From: a virus
Length of the DNA stretch: 64,000 bases
Reading direction: 5' to 3' (one strand)
Virus record (IMG/VR): IMGVR_UViG_3300023174_000134
Coordinates: 17,501 to 81,500 of that record
The notes under the pieces are model-generated. The model made no database searches and was not told the origin of the DNA. It was given only the letters and a program-made list of their open reading frames with translations. The position numbers and the translations under genes are program-made. Positions 17,764-25,469 of this stretch are shown here, in pieces (position 1 is the stretch's first letter; every line of letters starts with the position of its first letter).

Positions 17764-19455
17764 ATGGCATTTTCAGATTTAGTAAGATATCAAAAAAATC
17801 AAGGAAAAGGAGTAATTGGTTCTTTGTCTGGTGCTGTTGGTCAAGCAACTTTACAAAAAATTGATCCAAGAAATTATCTGTTTAATCGCAGAGGAACATT
17901 GGCAACTCTTTTTCCTGGATTAAAAGGTTATCAAGCTAAAACTTCTTCAGATAAAATATCTAGTGGTGCAAGTGGTGGTTTTTCATCCGGTCAAGTTGAG
18001 GTGATAGGCAATAAACTTGACCAACTTTCTACTCAGATGTCTATAACATCAAAAAATTCTATGTCTTTGCCAATGATGGCAAGAGATATGAATGTAATGA
18101 GGCAGAACATTGTTAAAATGGTAAAAGCACAAGGAGTTAAACCTGCAACAAAAGCTGATATGTTTTTTATGAGAGCTAGTGACAGAGAAAAAGCTTATGA
18201 ATCTCAATATGGTAGGAAGACAACTTCTCCAACTCCAATGGCAGCACCAGGTAAAAAAGAAGATGGAAGTTTACTTGGTACATTAATTACAACTGTGGGT
18301 AATATTATATCCACAACACTCACGCAAGGATTAAAATCTATTTCAGATATTGTTGTTGGAGCTTTAAATTCTGTTGCTGAAATAATATCAACTGCAATAT
18401 TAGCTTTAGCTGCGTCCATAACCGGAAAAAATATGTTGGGTGGAGGAATTCCAGATATTGGTGGTAAAGGCGGAAAAGGAACTCCACCAAAAGGAAAATT
18501 AACAAGATTTGGTGGTGCTGCCGTTGGAGCACTTGCTTTTACTGGACTCTCAATTGGTGCTGGGTACGCTACAGACTATGCAATGGATAAAACTGGAGCT
18601 TCTGTTGATCCTGATGAATTGAAGGGATTAAAAGCAGTAGATGAAGAAAACTATAACAAAATGTCCATTGGAGAAAAAATTCAATCTGCTCCAGCTAGAG
18701 GTATTGAAAAAGTTGGTAGTTTTTTAGGATTTGATAGATTGTCTGAAAGAGCCTCAGCTGAAAGAATTAAATCAGAAAGTGAATATTTAAATAAAAAATC
18801 TCCAACTCCAGCTGGCCAAGGAGATGTAAGTGAGGATCTTGTAAATTATGTAAAACAAAAAGAAGGTTTTACGCCAGTAGCTAAAAAAGATTATGCACAA
18901 TATAGTATTGGATACGGAACAAAAGCAAACAGTCCTAATGAGGGTCCAATTACTCCAGAAGAAGCTGATAGAAGATTAAGAGAAGTCTTATCTAAAACAC
19001 AAAAAAATGTGATTGACCATGCGGCTAAATATGGGTATAATTGGGACCAGAAAAAAATAGATGCTTTAACTTCTTTCACCTATAATCTTGGGCCAGGAGC
19101 TTTGAATCAACTCACAGCAAAAGGAACAAGAAAAGATGATGAGATTGGTAAAAAAATATTAGAGTATAATAAAGCTGGTGGACAATCTTTGCCTGGACTA
19201 GTAGCAAGAAGGTCTGAAGAATCTACAACATTTTCAAGTGGAGTTTCTCTTGTAGCATCATCACCAAATACAGGTAACAGAGTTTCTAGTATTTCAGCAG
19301 CATTATTAGCTGCAAACCAACCAAGTAGTGGCACTCAAGTGATTGATAATAAAACTATAAACAACAATACTCAAGCTGGTGGCGGTGGTGCAGGAACTCA
19401 AGTAACTGCCTATGACAGCGATATGGTAAAATACTTGTTACGACCAGTTAGTTAA
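17764..19455 (+). CDS. Tape-measure/hub-type tail protein with C-terminal lysozyme (GH24) domain
   Basis: The protein has 563 residues. The N-terminus (DLVRYQKNQGKGVIGSLSGA, ATLFPGLKGYQAK, SLPMMARDMNVMRQNIVKMV, KADMFFMRASDREKAYE) is a conserved T4-like marine phage family in the gp29 (tape measure/hub) position. A hydrophobic, Gly/Ala-rich segment at about 170-280 could be membrane-active. Residues about 355-480 form a lysozyme: LVNYVKQKEGFTPV with the catalytic Glu, then DYAQYSIGYGT (T4 Asp20 present, Thr26 replaced by Ser) and LTSFTYNLGPGALNQL. T4 carries this enzyme in gp5; here gp5 lacks it. The ATG lies three bases after the -1-frame stop. Confidence 0.78.
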   Translation: MAFSDLVRYQKNQGKGVIGSLSGAVGQATLQKIDPRNYLFNRRGTLATLFPGLKGYQAKTSSDKISSGASGGFSSGQVEVIGNKLDQLSTQMSITSKNSMSLPMMARDMNVMRQNIVKMVKAQGVKPATKADMFFMRASDREKAYESQYGRKTTSPTPMAAPGKKEDGSLLGTLITTVGNIISTTLTQGLKSISDIVVGALNSVAEIISTAILALAASITGKNMLGGGIPDIGGKGGKGTPPKGKLTRFGGAAVGALAFTGLSIGAGYATDYAMDKTGASVDPDELKGLKAVDEENYNKMSIGEKIQSAPARGIEKVGSFLGFDRLSERASAERIKSESEYLNKKSPTPAGQGDVSEDLVNYVKQKEGFTPVAKKDYAQYSIGYGTKANSPNEGPITPEEADRRLREVLSKTQKNVIDHAAKYGYNWDQKKIDALTSFTYNLGPGALNQLTAKGTRKDDEIGKKILEYNKAGGQSLPGLVARRSEESTTFSSGVSLVASSPNTGNRVSSISAALLAANQPSSGTQVIDNKTINNNTQAGGGGAGTQVTAYDSDMVKYLLRPVS

Positions 19456-19458
19456 TAA

Positions 19459-19480
19459 AAAACCCCGCCGAAGCGGGGTT
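19459..19480 (-). terminator. Rho-independent terminator after gp32
   Basis: On the minus strand CCCCGC-TTCG-GCGGGG is followed directly by TTTTTT, a strong hairpin with a UUCG-type tetraloop. It lies 21-40 bases after the gp32 stop. The convergent tape-measure gene ends at 19455, and the same hairpin could terminate that transcript, but the T-run favours the minus strand. Confidence 0.9.
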
Positions 19481-19500
19481 GACTTGCATGGGATTTTGTA

Positions 19501-20385
19501 TTACTTTGTTTCAGCAAGTGATTTGAAGTAATCCAAATCTTCATCTTCAACACCAGACTTTAAGACAACTTCATCGTCTTTGAAAGGACTGATATCAGCA
19601 GATTCAGCTTTGGTTCTTACAACTTCACCATCAAAGCCTAGAACTTTATCCAAACGAGCTTTTAATTGCTCATAAGGTTTGAACTGCGACTTCTGAGTAA
19701 ACTCTTTGAGAGAAAACTCTTTCTTCCACAATTCCTCTAGTTTAGCATCATCACCTTCAAATAATGGAGATGAATCAGCAAACTCCGATTTATCATAGTT
19801 ACGATAACCTTCAACATTACGAATCTTCAGTTTGAAGTTAGCACCTTCCCACATATCAAATGGGTTAACTGGTGTTTCATCAGCGAATTCAGGATTCATC
19901 GCCTCTGTAATCTTGTCAAAGATTTTCTTACCGAACTTAAACAGTTTGATTTGTCCTTCATTTTCAGGATTACTTGGGTCAGACACAACTAGAATGTTAG
20001 CAACATAAGACAACTTGCGTTTTTGTTTGCGAGCAATCTCTTTGTTAGCTTCAATTCCAGAATTCCATAATGTATTATTGTGTTCACAAACAGGACACTT
20101 ATCATTCAAAGTGGTCAAGCAGTTATCAATAAACCAACCGCCAGGTCCCTGAAATCCATGACTGAATGTGCGAACCCACGGTAAGGCGTCATCACCGTCA
20201 ACTGCTGGTGCTGGCAGAAAGCGAATGACCGCCATGCCGTTACCAGATTTATCTACTGATGGTTGCCAAAAGCGAGTATCGTCTTTTGAACCGGCTTCTG
20301 TTGAACCGGATTGAGTAGCTTCAATCGCCTTAGTAAGTTTATCCAACGAACTACGATTGCGCTTAAGATTTGCAAATGAACTCAT
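19501..20385 (-). CDS. gp32: Single-stranded DNA-binding protein gp32
   Basis: The protein has 294 residues (T4 gp32 301). It has a basic N-terminal cooperativity segment (NLKRNRSSLDKL), the zinc ligand set His76, Cys89, Cys97, Cys100 (FSHGFQGPGGWFIDNC...CPVC), OB-fold core sequence, and an acidic C-terminal tail (FKDDEVVLKSGVEDEDLDYF) of the type that recruits gp59 and other replication proteins. The gene is followed by a strong terminator and preceded by both a TATACT sigma70-like box and a TATAAATA late box, as expected for a protein needed throughout infection. gp59 and gp33 lie upstream, as in T4. Confidence 0.96.
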   Translation of the reverse strand: MSSFANLKRNRSSLDKLTKAIEATQSGSTEAGSKDDTRFWQPSVDKSGNGMAVIRFLPAPAVDGDDALPWVRTFSHGFQGPGGWFIDNCLTTLNDKCPVCEHNNTLWNSGIEANKEIARKQKRKLSYVANILVVSDPSNPENEGQIKLFKFGKKIFDKITEAMNPEFADETPVNPFDMWEGANFKLKIRNVEGYRNYDKSEFADSSPLFEGDDAKLEELWKKEFSLKEFTQKSQFKPYEQLKARLDKVLGFDGEVVRTKAESADISPFKDDEVVLKSGVEDEDLDYFKSLAETK

Positions 20386-20445
20386 ATGTATTACCTCGTA
20401 TTAAATGTATTAAAAAATATGTGCAACTTATCCACATGATGCATA

Positions 20446-20474
20446 GTATATCATTTATTTATATGCTTTGCAAG
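20446..20474 (-). promoter_or_regulatory. Promoter region of gp32 (TATAAATA late box and TATACT element)
   Basis: On the minus strand TTGCAA, 17 bases, TATACT forms a sigma70-like promoter upstream of gp32, and TATAAATA (20456-20463) lies inside its spacer. The pair overlaps the last codons of the HAD gene. T4 gene 32 also has more than one promoter, which supports overlapping modes of expression here. Confidence 0.5.
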
Positions 20475-20954
20475 TAGAATATCTAGCAACATAATAGTAT
20501 TGCCAACATCTTTGTGATGAATACCTATACCTCCTGCTTCATTAAAGGCTTGAATAACATCCAAGGTATCATCAATCAGGATGCTATCAGGTGTAGCATA
20601 CTCTGCCTTTAATTTTCTTCCTGCTACAACATTAACCTTCCATTTCTCAGAAAGGTTCATTCTTTTAACCCACACCTTCTTTTGAATCTCCACTTCATCA
20701 TGGTATTTGTTACCACCAGATGATGTAAGAATTTCAACATTCTCATGTGAAAAATTAGTTGAAACATATGTTATTAACTCTGAAGCACCTGGCCACCAGT
20801 CTAAAGTTTCAAAGTGTTTGCCTTCAATAAATTTAGTCCAGTTTTTACTAAACATTTTTCTATCTCGTGCTGAACCAGGCGATTCATTAAACAACTCAAT
20901 GTACCGCTTTTCAAAATTGGCAATTACGCCATCCATATCTAAGTATAATTTCAT
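20451..20954 (-). CDS. HAD-family phosphatase (5'-nucleotidase-like)
   Basis: The protein has 167 residues. Motif I is LYLDMDGVIANF (Asp5, Asp7), a likely motif II is EILTSSGG, a lysine lies in the KLKAEYATPDS segment, and motif IV is SILIDDTLDVI. This is the arrangement of deoxyribonucleotidase-type HAD proteins found in many phages. A role in nucleotide pool control is plausible, but the substrate cannot be read from sequence. The ORF starts four bases inside the gp59 stop and sits between gp59 and gp32. Confidence 0.8.
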   Translation of the reverse strand: MKLYLDMDGVIANFEKRYIELFNESPGSARDRKMFSKNWTKFIEGKHFETLDWWPGASELITYVSTNFSHENVEILTSSGGNKYHDEVEIQKKVWVKRMNLSEKWKVNVVAGRKLKAEYATPDSILIDDTLDVIQAFNEAGGIGIHHKDVGNTIMLLDILLAKHINK

Positions 20955-21538
20955 AATATAATCTTCTTTAATAACAACTTGTATTTTACAGTATCAAAGG
21001 TAAGAAAAGAGGCATACTTTGTTAGTTTTCTTCGGTAATCTGGCCATCGTATTGTATCGGTAATCTTCCTATCCCACATCGGTAAGAATTGCAGGATTGC
21101 GTTTAGGACGATTAGTGTTTCTGGTGATATCTCTTTGCGTAAAGCCATCGTTAACAGTCTTGGATGGTCTCCATTCGTTGACAATAATTCATTAGGGTCT
21201 TTACAATCTTCAAAAATAACTTTACAATCATTCTCAAAGGTATACGATAGTGATTGAACTACCTTCTGCCGTAATAGGTAATTTACCTCAGCTTCAGGTT
21301 GTAATAGTGTGCCTGCCCATGCCTCACTATTCTCAAATAGGTTGGCAATTACAAAATTCTGAAATTGTTCTTTATTTGGATACTTACGGGACAGTTTATA
21401 GAAATGGTATTTGTCCCTACGATTTTCAAATGTAGTGGGACTGATATTACACTTACCATTATACTTGAAATAATCGTAATCGCTGGTGAAATGTAATTTT
21501 AGAGTATGATATATTGAAAATGCTTCATAGCCTGTCAT
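20951..21538 (-). CDS. gp59: Helicase loader gp59
   Basis: The protein has 195 residues (T4 gp59 217). DYFKYNGKCNISPTTFENRR, DKYHFYKLSRKYPNKEQFQN, and FVIANLFENSEAWAGTL at about 20-77 match the T4 protein (KYN..MRVSDAAYQKRRDKYFFQKLSEKY, LVANQDAWIGD). gp59 loads the gp41 helicase on gp32-coated DNA. The gene order gp33-gp59-gp32 is as in T4, here with one HAD gene inserted between gp59 and gp32. Confidence 0.92.
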   Translation of the reverse strand: MTGYEAFSIYHTLKLHFTSDYDYFKYNGKCNISPTTFENRRDKYHFYKLSRKYPNKEQFQNFVIANLFENSEAWAGTLLQPEAEVNYLLRQKVVQSLSYTFENDCKVIFEDCKDPNELLSTNGDHPRLLTMALRKEISPETLIVLNAILQFLPMWDRKITDTIRWPDYRRKLTKYASFLTFDTVKYKLLLKKIIL

Positions 21539-21759
21539 AGTGGCAATCTAGGGCTTTTATTCTTTAATAAATTGTTTTCCATTGCATCATTTTCAATTTT
21601 AGATTTGAGGTTGGCATTCACCAAAGTCGAGGCCACTTCAATTTCCAATCCTGTGCGCTTACAATGTTCCACAATCGCTTCAATGTAGTTGTAGTCTGTT
21701 TCAGCAACCAATTTATCAATTGCTATTGCAAACTTCATCATTTCATCTTTAGTTGGCAT
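21535..21759 (-). CDS. gp33: Late transcription coactivator gp33
   Basis: The protein has 74 residues, shorter than T4 gp33 (112). It has the YNYIEAIVEHCKRTGLEIEV helical block (T4 MSYLEATTAFLEENSI) and the C-terminal block DAMENNLLKNKSPRLPL, corresponding to T4 AIDENLLRPS...LDFLL, the hydrophobic tail that contacts the sliding clamp. Loss of the T4 N-terminal 30-40 residues is the main difference. Its presence agrees with the TATAAATA motifs seen in the window. It overlaps gp59 by four bases. Confidence 0.85.
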   Translation of the reverse strand: MPTKDEMMKFAIAIDKLVAETDYNYIEAIVEHCKRTGLEIEVASTLVNANLKSKIENDAMENNLLKNKSPRLPL

Positions 21760-21989
21760 TATCTATAATCAAACTCTTGGTCTGCTCTCTTGTCCTGAAC
21801 CCATTCATGTTCTTCTTGTACCAAATCTAAACGACCTTCAAAATTAAAGCCGCAACCTTTTAGAAACATTTCAAATTCATTAACAATATCACTTATGGTT
21901 TCAGCCTTGAATTCAACCGTTCTTTTAGATGAAACGGCATCTGCAAAAGGCATCGCCTCTTCTTCACAAATAAATGTAAACTTACTCAT
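21759..21989 (-). CDS. Conserved small phage protein upstream of gp33
   Basis: The protein has 76 residues. It opens with SKFTFICEEE and contains SDIVNEFEMFLKGCGFNFEG, a block that I recognise from small T4-like cyanophage proteins next to gp33. No function is known to me. It shares one base with the gp33 start and its ATG overlaps the stop of the 58-aa membrane ORF upstream. Confidence 0.7.
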   Translation of the reverse strand: MSKFTFICEEEAMPFADAVSSKRTVEFKAETISDIVNEFEMFLKGCGFNFEGRLDLVQEEHEWVQDKRADQEFDYR

Positions 21990-22162
21990 ATCATTTTCCT
22001 TTTACGACATTCTTCTTTCACTTCAATTGGATAGTCTGCACTAATTTCAGAAATTGTGCAATCATAAATCTTCACACGGCTATATTCATATGTAAACACC
22101 GTGTGAAGAACAATAGCAATCAAACATAATGTTACGGAAACAAAAACAATCACATTCTGCAT
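21986..22162 (-). CDS. 58-aa single-pass membrane protein
   Basis: A short ORF from the ATG at 22160-22162 to TGA at 21986-21988, with a four-base overlap with the next gene. Residues 4-23 (VIVFVSVTLCLIAIVLHTVF) form one membrane segment, followed by a charged tail with two cysteines and a KEECRKRKMI end. No family was recognised. It fills the space between the 84-aa membrane gene and the 76-aa gene. Confidence 0.6.
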   Translation of the reverse strand: MQNVIVFVSVTLCLIAIVLHTVFTYEYSRVKIYDCTISEISADYPIEVKEECRKRKMI

Positions 22163-22175
22163 AATAACCTTTCAA

Positions 22176-22430
22176 TTATTTTTTAGGTGATGGTGATCCT
22201 GTATGACTACCTTGTGCAGCTGCATATGCAACACAAATGGTATCTGTTTGTTGAACAAATGAACAACGCACCGCAACAGGATCAACTCCCTTTGCAATAG
22301 CAGCATCAATGTTCTTTGACATTAGGGCTCTATCATTTATATGATAAACTGCTATAGAAATTATTGCAGACATGAAAACAATTGCACTTGCAATAATAAC
22401 ACCTATGATATCTTTTCTTAAATCGCTCAT
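22176..22430 (-). CDS. Small inner-membrane protein next to a cell-wall hydrolase
   Basis: The protein has 84 residues. A membrane segment lies at about 8-28 (IGVIIASAIVFMSAIISIAV), followed by a periplasmic-type part with two cysteines (VRCSFVQQTDTICVAYAAA) and a Pro/Ser/Lys end. The ORF overlaps the stop of the SleB-type hydrolase by four bases, so an accessory lysis or envelope role is possible. No family was recognised. Confidence 0.6.
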   Translation of the reverse strand: MSDLRKDIIGVIIASAIVFMSAIISIAVYHINDRALMSKNIDAAIAKGVDPVAVRCSFVQQTDTICVAYAAAQGSHTGSPSPKK

Positions 22431-23008
22431 ATTTTTATGTCCTTTTTCATTGTTACTAAATCTGATTGACGTTTATAAAATATATGCCTGCCAATTTGTG
22501 TAGTCTTTGGCAATCCCCATTGAGGATTAACATAATCTGCATGATAGTATGTGGCACCTTTTGTAATATCTGCCATGTTTTCGTAATTCATTAAAACATA
22601 AACAGCTACTTCTCTAACGCTATTATACAATGAAGTGTGTATAATTGTCAACCTTTTAGAGGTAAACATTGAATCGCACATCCATGAGAATTGGCAAATT
22701 GTGTTACCATTAATCACCGTTTTTTGCTTTACCACACCACAAACATCTGAGCCATAGTTTCCTGAGGCTAAACGATTGAGTGTAACAAGTGCAACGGCAA
22801 TTTGACCATCTTTTGATTCGTGGCCTGCTTCAAAATAGATATTCTCTGCTAAACAATCAACTTGTTTCTGTGTTGGTTTAGAAAGTGCTTTGTAACCAAC
22901 GCTTGCTGGTATGTAATACTTACTTTCACTTGAATGAACATTCACAGCGGTTACCGCTAAAATAATTACTGATAAAATTATACTTAAAAGTATCGTTTTA
23001 CTTCGCAT
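22427..23008 (-). CDS. SleB/CwlJ-type cell wall hydrolase with signal anchor
   Basis: The protein has 193 residues from the ATG at 23008, chosen because AAAGGAG lies four bases upstream; a frame-open ATG at 23053 would add 15 residues without a ribosome site. Residues 5-23 (TILLSIILSVIILAVTAVN) form a signal anchor. ENIYFEAGHESKDGQIAVAL and VTLNRL contain the Glu of the Hydrolase_2 (SleB) family, and CQFSWMCD and ATYYHADYV are further family blocks. This enzyme class cleaves peptidoglycan and may serve as endolysin or for cell-wall remodelling. Confidence 0.85.
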   Translation of the reverse strand: MRSKTILLSIILSVIILAVTAVNVHSSESKYYIPASVGYKALSKPTQKQVDCLAENIYFEAGHESKDGQIAVALVTLNRLASGNYGSDVCGVVKQKTVINGNTICQFSWMCDSMFTSKRLTIIHTSLYNSVREVAVYVLMNYENMADITKGATYYHADYVNPQWGLPKTTQIGRHIFYKRQSDLVTMKKDIKI

Positions 23009-23052
23009 ACATCTCCTTTTTGTTAAGGAAAGGCCAAAGCCTTTCCGATCCA

Positions 23053-23328
23053 TCAGGCGGACTTTTTGCTTGTAGTCTTTTGTTCTGTGGTAATATTAGA
23101 AACGAAATCGTTCAAGGTCTTTGCCTTGTTAATGACTTCTTGTTCTGATGGAAATGGCGGGTAACCTGGATGCCTCGGTGGTTCCTGCCCATTGATTTTG
23201 GCCGTTTCACAATCTGTCGACCATTGGTTTGATATTTGTTCACGCTTGCCAAAGTAATCATCGGAAAGCATATCTCGTGCCATCTTTAATAGCTCGAGGC
23301 GAATTTCAAAAGCTGTCATATTAGACAT
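23053..23328 (-). CDS. Conserved T4-like phage protein, unknown function
   Basis: The protein has 91 residues. MTAFEIRLELLKMARDMLSD and PPFPSEQEVINKAKTLNDFV are blocks conserved among marine T4-like phages near gp33/gp59 as I recall them. The sequence is soluble and helical with a Lys/Ser end (TTEQKTTSKKSA). No function is known. GGAG lies upstream of the ATG. Confidence 0.75.
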   Translation of the reverse strand: MSNMTAFEIRLELLKMARDMLSDDYFGKREQISNQWSTDCETAKINGQEPPRHPGYPPFPSEQEVINKAKTLNDFVSNITTEQKTTSKKSA

Positions 23329-23404
23329 AGTAAATCTCCTGTGTGTTTATGTGTGTTATCGGCTTTGTGTGTGATGCCGATAGTCTATTTAGTTAATTTT
23401 TTTC

Positions 23405-23971
23405 TTAATAAGCCCAAGAAACATAAGTGTTCCTAACTCCTTTTGTTACTGGATCAACTCTGTGTGGGTATAAAAAGTTAGAAGGAAACATTAAAAGACA
23501 TCCTTTTGGCATTTTTATCACTTCGTCTTGGAACATAACAAACTCGCCACCTTCATAATCATCATTTAATGTGCCAACAATACTAATCGTTGGTATACCT
23601 TTTATTTCACCATCAAACAATGAATGGATATGGTCACAATGTTCTGCCATCAACCTATCTTCTTTATATTGATTGAACCTTACACCGCTGTAACCTTTCC
23701 AAGTAGCAAACCAAGGAAAATTTAAATCACCAAGATATTGTGATATTCCGTCCCAAATTCTTTGCATGATAATTGGCCTAGTTGAAACAGTATCCCAAGA
23801 AACATCTAATTCACGGTTACCACTTCTTGTTGCATATGACCCATTAGTAGGATCATAAAATGTGTGTTGGTGAAATTTAATTCTTTCAATTTCATCTAGC
23901 GTTTGCTTACAAATCTCATCACTAAGATGATTTTCATATACTTTGATGTATGCTCTTAAATCTTTTTTCAT
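23405..23971 (-). CDS. 2-oxoglutarate/Fe(II) oxygenase (prolyl-hydroxylase type)
   Basis: The protein has 188 residues from the ATG at 23971, which overlaps the upstream stop as TAAAATG and follows GGGA; an ATG at 24004 is also open. The Fe(II) triad is visible: HxD in EHCDHIHSLF (about 110-115) and the distal His in NFLYPHRVDPV (about 167), with the 2OG-binding Arg in KGVRNTYVSW. The strand EGGEFVMF typical of the jelly-roll core lies between them. The substrate is unknown; phage members may modify proteins or nucleotides. Confidence 0.85.
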   Translation of the reverse strand: MKKDLRAYIKVYENHLSDEICKQTLDEIERIKFHQHTFYDPTNGSYATRSGNRELDVSWDTVSTRPIIMQRIWDGISQYLGDLNFPWFATWKGYSGVRFNQYKEDRLMAEHCDHIHSLFDGEIKGIPTISIVGTLNDDYEGGEFVMFQDEVIKMPKGCLLMFPSNFLYPHRVDPVTKGVRNTYVSWAY

Positions 23972-23972
23972 T

Positions 23973-24635
23973 TTAATCCCAAAGGTTTTGATAATACTTA
24001 CCAAACAATCTAAAGCCGTTTGCCTTTCTTTTTTGGTGTGCTTCTAAACCTTCACGGTCTACTTTAACTTTACTTACATATTGACCATCTTTATCCCATG
24101 GGAATTTTTCATCACCACATTCAGAATGGTCAAAGAATTCGGCTTCATCATCATCTCTTATTTCTTGTTCAAATGCCCAAATCATTTCAGCAAGAATCCA
24201 ATCCCAACGCATGAAATGTAAACTATCTGTATCCCATTCATTCTCTTTTGGTTGTGCCATATGACTACGCAAATATTCAGGAACATCCTCATCATTCGTA
24301 TAAGGTGCACCATGTTTAGTTTTATCTAATTGCTTTAACATTGGCAAAATAATATGAGCCAAAGTATGATCCATTGACCAAGTATCCCATCGGTCAATTT
24401 TTACATACTTAATTGGTGGGTGAATAAAATCTAACACTACACGGATAGCGGTACTGATAGGTTCAATTCTTTTAGCCCATCGTTCAACCCATTCAGGATG
24501 ATCCACATAATCTTTATCTTCAATCACGCCTTTATTACGACCACATTTACTCCAATCAGTCCAGAAAAAGATATGTTCCAGAATTGTATATGGAGAAATC
24601 CAATGATAACGGTAGTTACTTAAATAAATTTTCAT
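23973..24635 (-). CDS. Conserved phage protein, unknown function
   Basis: The protein has 220 residues, soluble and rich in Trp, His and Asp. VKIDRWDTWSMDHTLAHIIL and PMLKQLDKTKHGAPYTNDED are the blocks of a family seen in many tailed phages. The many Asp/Glu/His residues near the C-terminus (EFFDHSECGDEKFPWD) suggest metal binding, but no activity is established to my knowledge. It precedes the 2OG oxygenase with coupled translation. Confidence 0.7.
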   Translation of the reverse strand: MKIYLSNYRYHWISPYTILEHIFFWTDWSKCGRNKGVIEDKDYVDHPEWVERWAKRIEPISTAIRVVLDFIHPPIKYVKIDRWDTWSMDHTLAHIILPMLKQLDKTKHGAPYTNDEDVPEYLRSHMAQPKENEWDTDSLHFMRWDWILAEMIWAFEQEIRDDDEAEFFDHSECGDEKFPWDKDGQYVSKVKVDREGLEAHQKRKANGFRLFGKYYQNLWD

Positions 24636-24641
24636 AATAGT

Positions 24642-24881
24642 TTATTGTATCATTAAAATGTAGCCACAGTAGGCAAAAATTGAGATGATGCCTAACTTAA
24701 AAACAAATAAGCATAAGGCAAGTAGAGGTGCTCTTAGTAGATATATTACCAGAACAAGAGATAATATAAACAATAATTCATAATCACCAACCGATGAATT
24801 TTCAACCTTTGTTACCGATGGTTGAATTTCAATTTTCTGTAATTCTTTTACAGGTTCAATTTTTTCAACGAATAAAGGCAT
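24642..24881 (-). CDS. Small two-segment membrane protein
   Basis: The protein has 79 residues. An N-terminal charged 30 residues are followed by two hydrophobic segments (LLFILSLVLVIYLL at about 32-45 and LLALCLFVFKLGIISIFAYC at about 53-72). No family was recognised. It could be holin-like, but nothing proves it. It lies between a hairpin terminator at 24904 and the 220-aa gene. Confidence 0.5.
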   Translation of the reverse strand: MPLFVEKIEPVKELQKIEIQPSVTKVENSSVGDYELLFILSLVLVIYLLRAPLLALCLFVFKLGIISIFAYCGYILMIQ

Positions 24882-24903
24882 ATTATCTCATAATAAAATG
24901 GTG

Positions 24904-24929
24904 TGGGTGTTTTGAAGAAGGCCACCCAC
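24904..24929 (-). terminator. Hairpin terminator after the 43-aa secreted protein
   Basis: On the minus strand GTGGGTG, a 12-base loop, CACCCAC gives a 7-bp stem followed by ACCATTTTATT. It begins 15 bases after the stop of the small secreted protein and would end the promoter-tmRNA-secreted-protein transcript. Confidence 0.6.
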
Positions 24930-24943
24930 GAAGCCTTAAAGAA

Positions 24944-25075
24944 TTACTTCTTCTTTTCTTCTTTCTTCACTTCAGCTTTTGGTGCATCTTTCTTTGCTTC
25001 TTCTTTCTTAGCAGGTGCTTGAGCAAATGCTGTTACAGCGAAAGTTGCAGCTACGAGAGCGATTAGTTTTTTCAT
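24944..25075 (-). CDS. 43-aa secreted Lys/Glu/Ala-rich protein
   Basis: A short ORF with a textbook signal peptide: MKKLIALVAATFAVTAFAQA, with an AFA-type cleavage site, then AKKEEAKKDAPKAEVKKEEK and KK. Small proteins of this form are common in Burkholderiales genomes, and a transfer from the host is likely (inference). It starts at 25075 after TTGGAG and follows the tmRNA coding piece directly, so the two probably share a transcript from the promoter at 25721. Confidence 0.75.
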   Translation of the reverse strand: MKKLIALVAATFAVTAFAQAPAKKEEAKKDAPKAEVKKEEKKK

Positions 25076-25232
25076 GTTAAACTCCAATTAAAGTTGATAA
25101 TATAATCAGTTTGTCGCTATCAATCAGACCAAGATATCAAAGCAAGGATATCGGGAACTGTACCAAGCAAAGACTTACTAATTTGTGGTGAGTATTCTGT
25201 TACGAGGAACTCACCAAAACCCTAAGCAGTTT

Positions 25233-25265
25233 TTAGGCTGCTAATGCGAACTTATTATCGTTTGC
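25233..25265 (-). other. tmRNA proteolysis-tag reading frame (ANDNKFALAA-stop)
   Basis: Ten codons from the GCA resume codon to TAA. The ALAA end is the canonical ClpXP/ClpAP recognition sequence, and the AND...FALAA layout resembles betaproteobacterial tags such as ANDERFALAA as I recall them. The frame is embedded between an A-rich single-stranded stretch and the downstream pseudoknot, as in functional tmRNAs. Confidence 0.93.
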
Positions 25266-25348
25266 GTTTAATTTAATTTAGTTATTACGCCTACTCTGGC
25301 GACTCTCCATTGTTCTAATGATTGCCATGTCGAATCTATAACACCCCC

Positions 25349-25418
25349 ATCAAAAGTATATTGCCACAACTATAATGTGTGTTTGCTACCGATAACTCGG
25401 TTCGTCAATATACTTTTG
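25349..25418 (-). repeat. Inverted repeat of the tmRNA intervening segment
   Basis: CAATATACTTTTG (25406-25418, plus strand) and CAAAAGTATATTG (25351-25363) are perfect 13-bp inverted copies. In the minus-strand RNA they extend the acceptor stem past CCA and join the 3' and 5' tRNA-like ends through the spacer. A further small hairpin CCGA-GTTA-TCGG lies inside. This is the precursor loop expected to be removed when a permuted tmRNA matures. Confidence 0.9.
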
Positions 25419-25469
25419 GTGGAGGTGGGCGGATTTGCACCGCCGTCCACAACAACTTTCAAACAACTT

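Noticed and set aside
25206-25350. Reading the coding-piece region as an ordinary one-piece tmRNA with the 3' end further downstream on the minus strand
   Set aside because: No acceptor strand matching GGGGGTG and no T-arm/CCA lies after the pseudoknots; the matching strand is upstream at 25417-25427, so the gene is permuted.
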